A stretch of DNA of 21,247 bases from a virus, in IMG/VR virus record IMGVR_UViG_3300042507_000547, positions 1 through 21,247 of that record. One strand, 5' to 3'. Each line of letters opens with the position of its first letter. Positions within the stretch are counted from its first letter, which is position 1. This document shows positions 20,754 through 21,247 of the stretch, one piece after another. Position numbers and translations under genes: made by a program. Under the pieces are notes generated by a model. It was not told where the DNA came from. It made no database searches and saw only the letters and a program-made list of their open reading frames with translations.

Positions 20754-21247
20754 TTAACCTAAGAATCCAAGCAAACCGCCAAGTCCAGCACCGTAGGCTG
20801 CGTATTCGCTTCCAGACTCCTTGCCACCTATCAAAGAACCTAGTTGAGCGCCACCCAAAGCACCGCCAAAGCCAGACGCTACTGGGTTTGTGTAGATTGG
20901 CTTTGTAGTGCTTTCACCGATCCTTGCTGGTTGCAAGCTCAATGCGCCTTGAGCCACATTCAAACGCTCTACACCGAGACCGCGAGCTGCGTCGAGTCTT
21001 TGCTGTTCGAGCTGGCGACGCAAATCTTCTTGTGAAAGTCCAAGGTTTTGAGCCTGAGTGAAACCACCCTGACGAAGTTGTGCAGCCAAGTTACCTGCAT
21101 TGCGTAGTGCTGCCTCGTCTACCAATGATCTGGTTACTGCTTGGCGTGTACCGCCAAACGCTTTAGCAGCAGTTGCTCTTGCACCTTCAGCAGATATTTG
21201 ACCTTGACGAGCACGCTCAATATCTCCAAGAGTTCCTTGGATAACTT
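20754..21247 (-). CDS. Putative internal virion protein, small type (5' end beyond the window)
   Basis: The frame is open to the right edge; the visible 164 residues begin in VIQGTLGDIERARQGQISAE. The sequence is Ala/Gln-rich and helical (ARATAAKAFGGTRQAVTRSL, NAGNLAAQLRQGGFTQAQNL, LSQEDLRRQLEQQRLDAARG). It ends in a glycine-zipper-like GFGGALGGAQLGSLIGG and AAYGAGLGGLLGFLG. A long amphipathic helix followed by a Gly-rich hydrophobic end is typical of the smallest podovirus ejection protein (P22 gp7 or T7 gp14 type). A TTG at 21125 is in frame but is probably not the start, because the coding pattern continues to the edge. It is first in this part of the module. Confidence 0.65.
   Translation of the reverse strand, partial: VIQGTLGDIERARQGQISAEGARATAAKAFGGTRQAVTRSLVDEAALRNAGNLAAQLRQGGFTQAQNLGLSQEDLRRQLEQQRLDAARGLGVERLNVAQGALSLQPARIGESTTKPIYTNPVASGFGGALGGAQLGSLIGGKESGSEYAAYGAGLGGLLGFLG

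Noticed and set aside
1-21247. tRNA or rRNA genes
   Set aside because: I saw no cloverleaf with a TTCGAATC-type arm, nor rRNA-like sequence, while reading both strands; short or odd tRNAs cannot be fully excluded by eye.
1-21247. Integrase or lysogeny module
   Set aside because: The HTH protein and operator look like a switch, but no integrase, excisionase, att-like repeat or CI-type cleavable repressor is present in this window, so temperate life is not supported here.

Overview
The window is part of the genome of a tailed double-stranded DNA phage, most likely podovirus-like. The evidence is a P22-type portal, both terminase subunits, a phage-type primase-helicase, a Cas4-like nuclease, a RuvC-like resolvase and a run of Gly/Ala-rich proteins that look like internal (ejection) virion proteins. 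No integrase, lysis gene, capsid gene or tRNA is visible. Several small proteins resemble, from memory, families common in phages of freshwater Burkholderiales. A betaproteobacterial host is therefore my guess, not something the sequence proves.

Layout, left to right. (1) 1-6881, minus strand, packaging and head-joining: a 229-aa unknown gene, terS, a 337-base gap holding perfect DnaA boxes, terL, four small conserved phage proteins, a glycosyltransferase and methyltransferase pair, then the portal, which runs off the left edge. Downstream of terL, most junctions are 4-base stop/start overlaps. (2) 6882-7045, a non-coding block dense in repeats. (3) 7046-12064, minus strand, DNA metabolism: an HTH regulator is promoter-proximal, followed by a RuvC-like resolvase, two small proteins, a DUF2800/Cas4-like nuclease, an SSB-like protein, a strong terminator and the primase-helicase. 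(4) 12065-12320, a divergent control region with a near-consensus rightward promoter covered by a palindrome, and a terminator hairpin in the leader of the leftward unit. (5) 12321-15692, plus strand: twelve tightly packed small genes, mostly uncharacterised, including two one-TM proteins, a Cys4 mini-protein and a winged-helix protein. (6) 15652-21247, minus strand: five genes of the ejection-protein module, the last one running off the right edge. The plus-strand cluster and this module converge and overlap by 41 bases.

How it may work together (inference). The HTH protein at 12064 probably controls the divergent promoters. The rightward transcript would make small early or host-interaction proteins. 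The leftward transcript would make recombination and replication functions. The terminator at 9201-9235 separates these from the primase-helicase and packaging genes. A DnaA-box cluster between terS and terL suggests that host DnaA may take part in phage replication or in control of packaging genes. The most unusual points are that cluster, the repeat array at 6929-7041, the attenuator-like leader of the HTH operon, and the sugar/methyl-transfer gene pair set between packaging genes.
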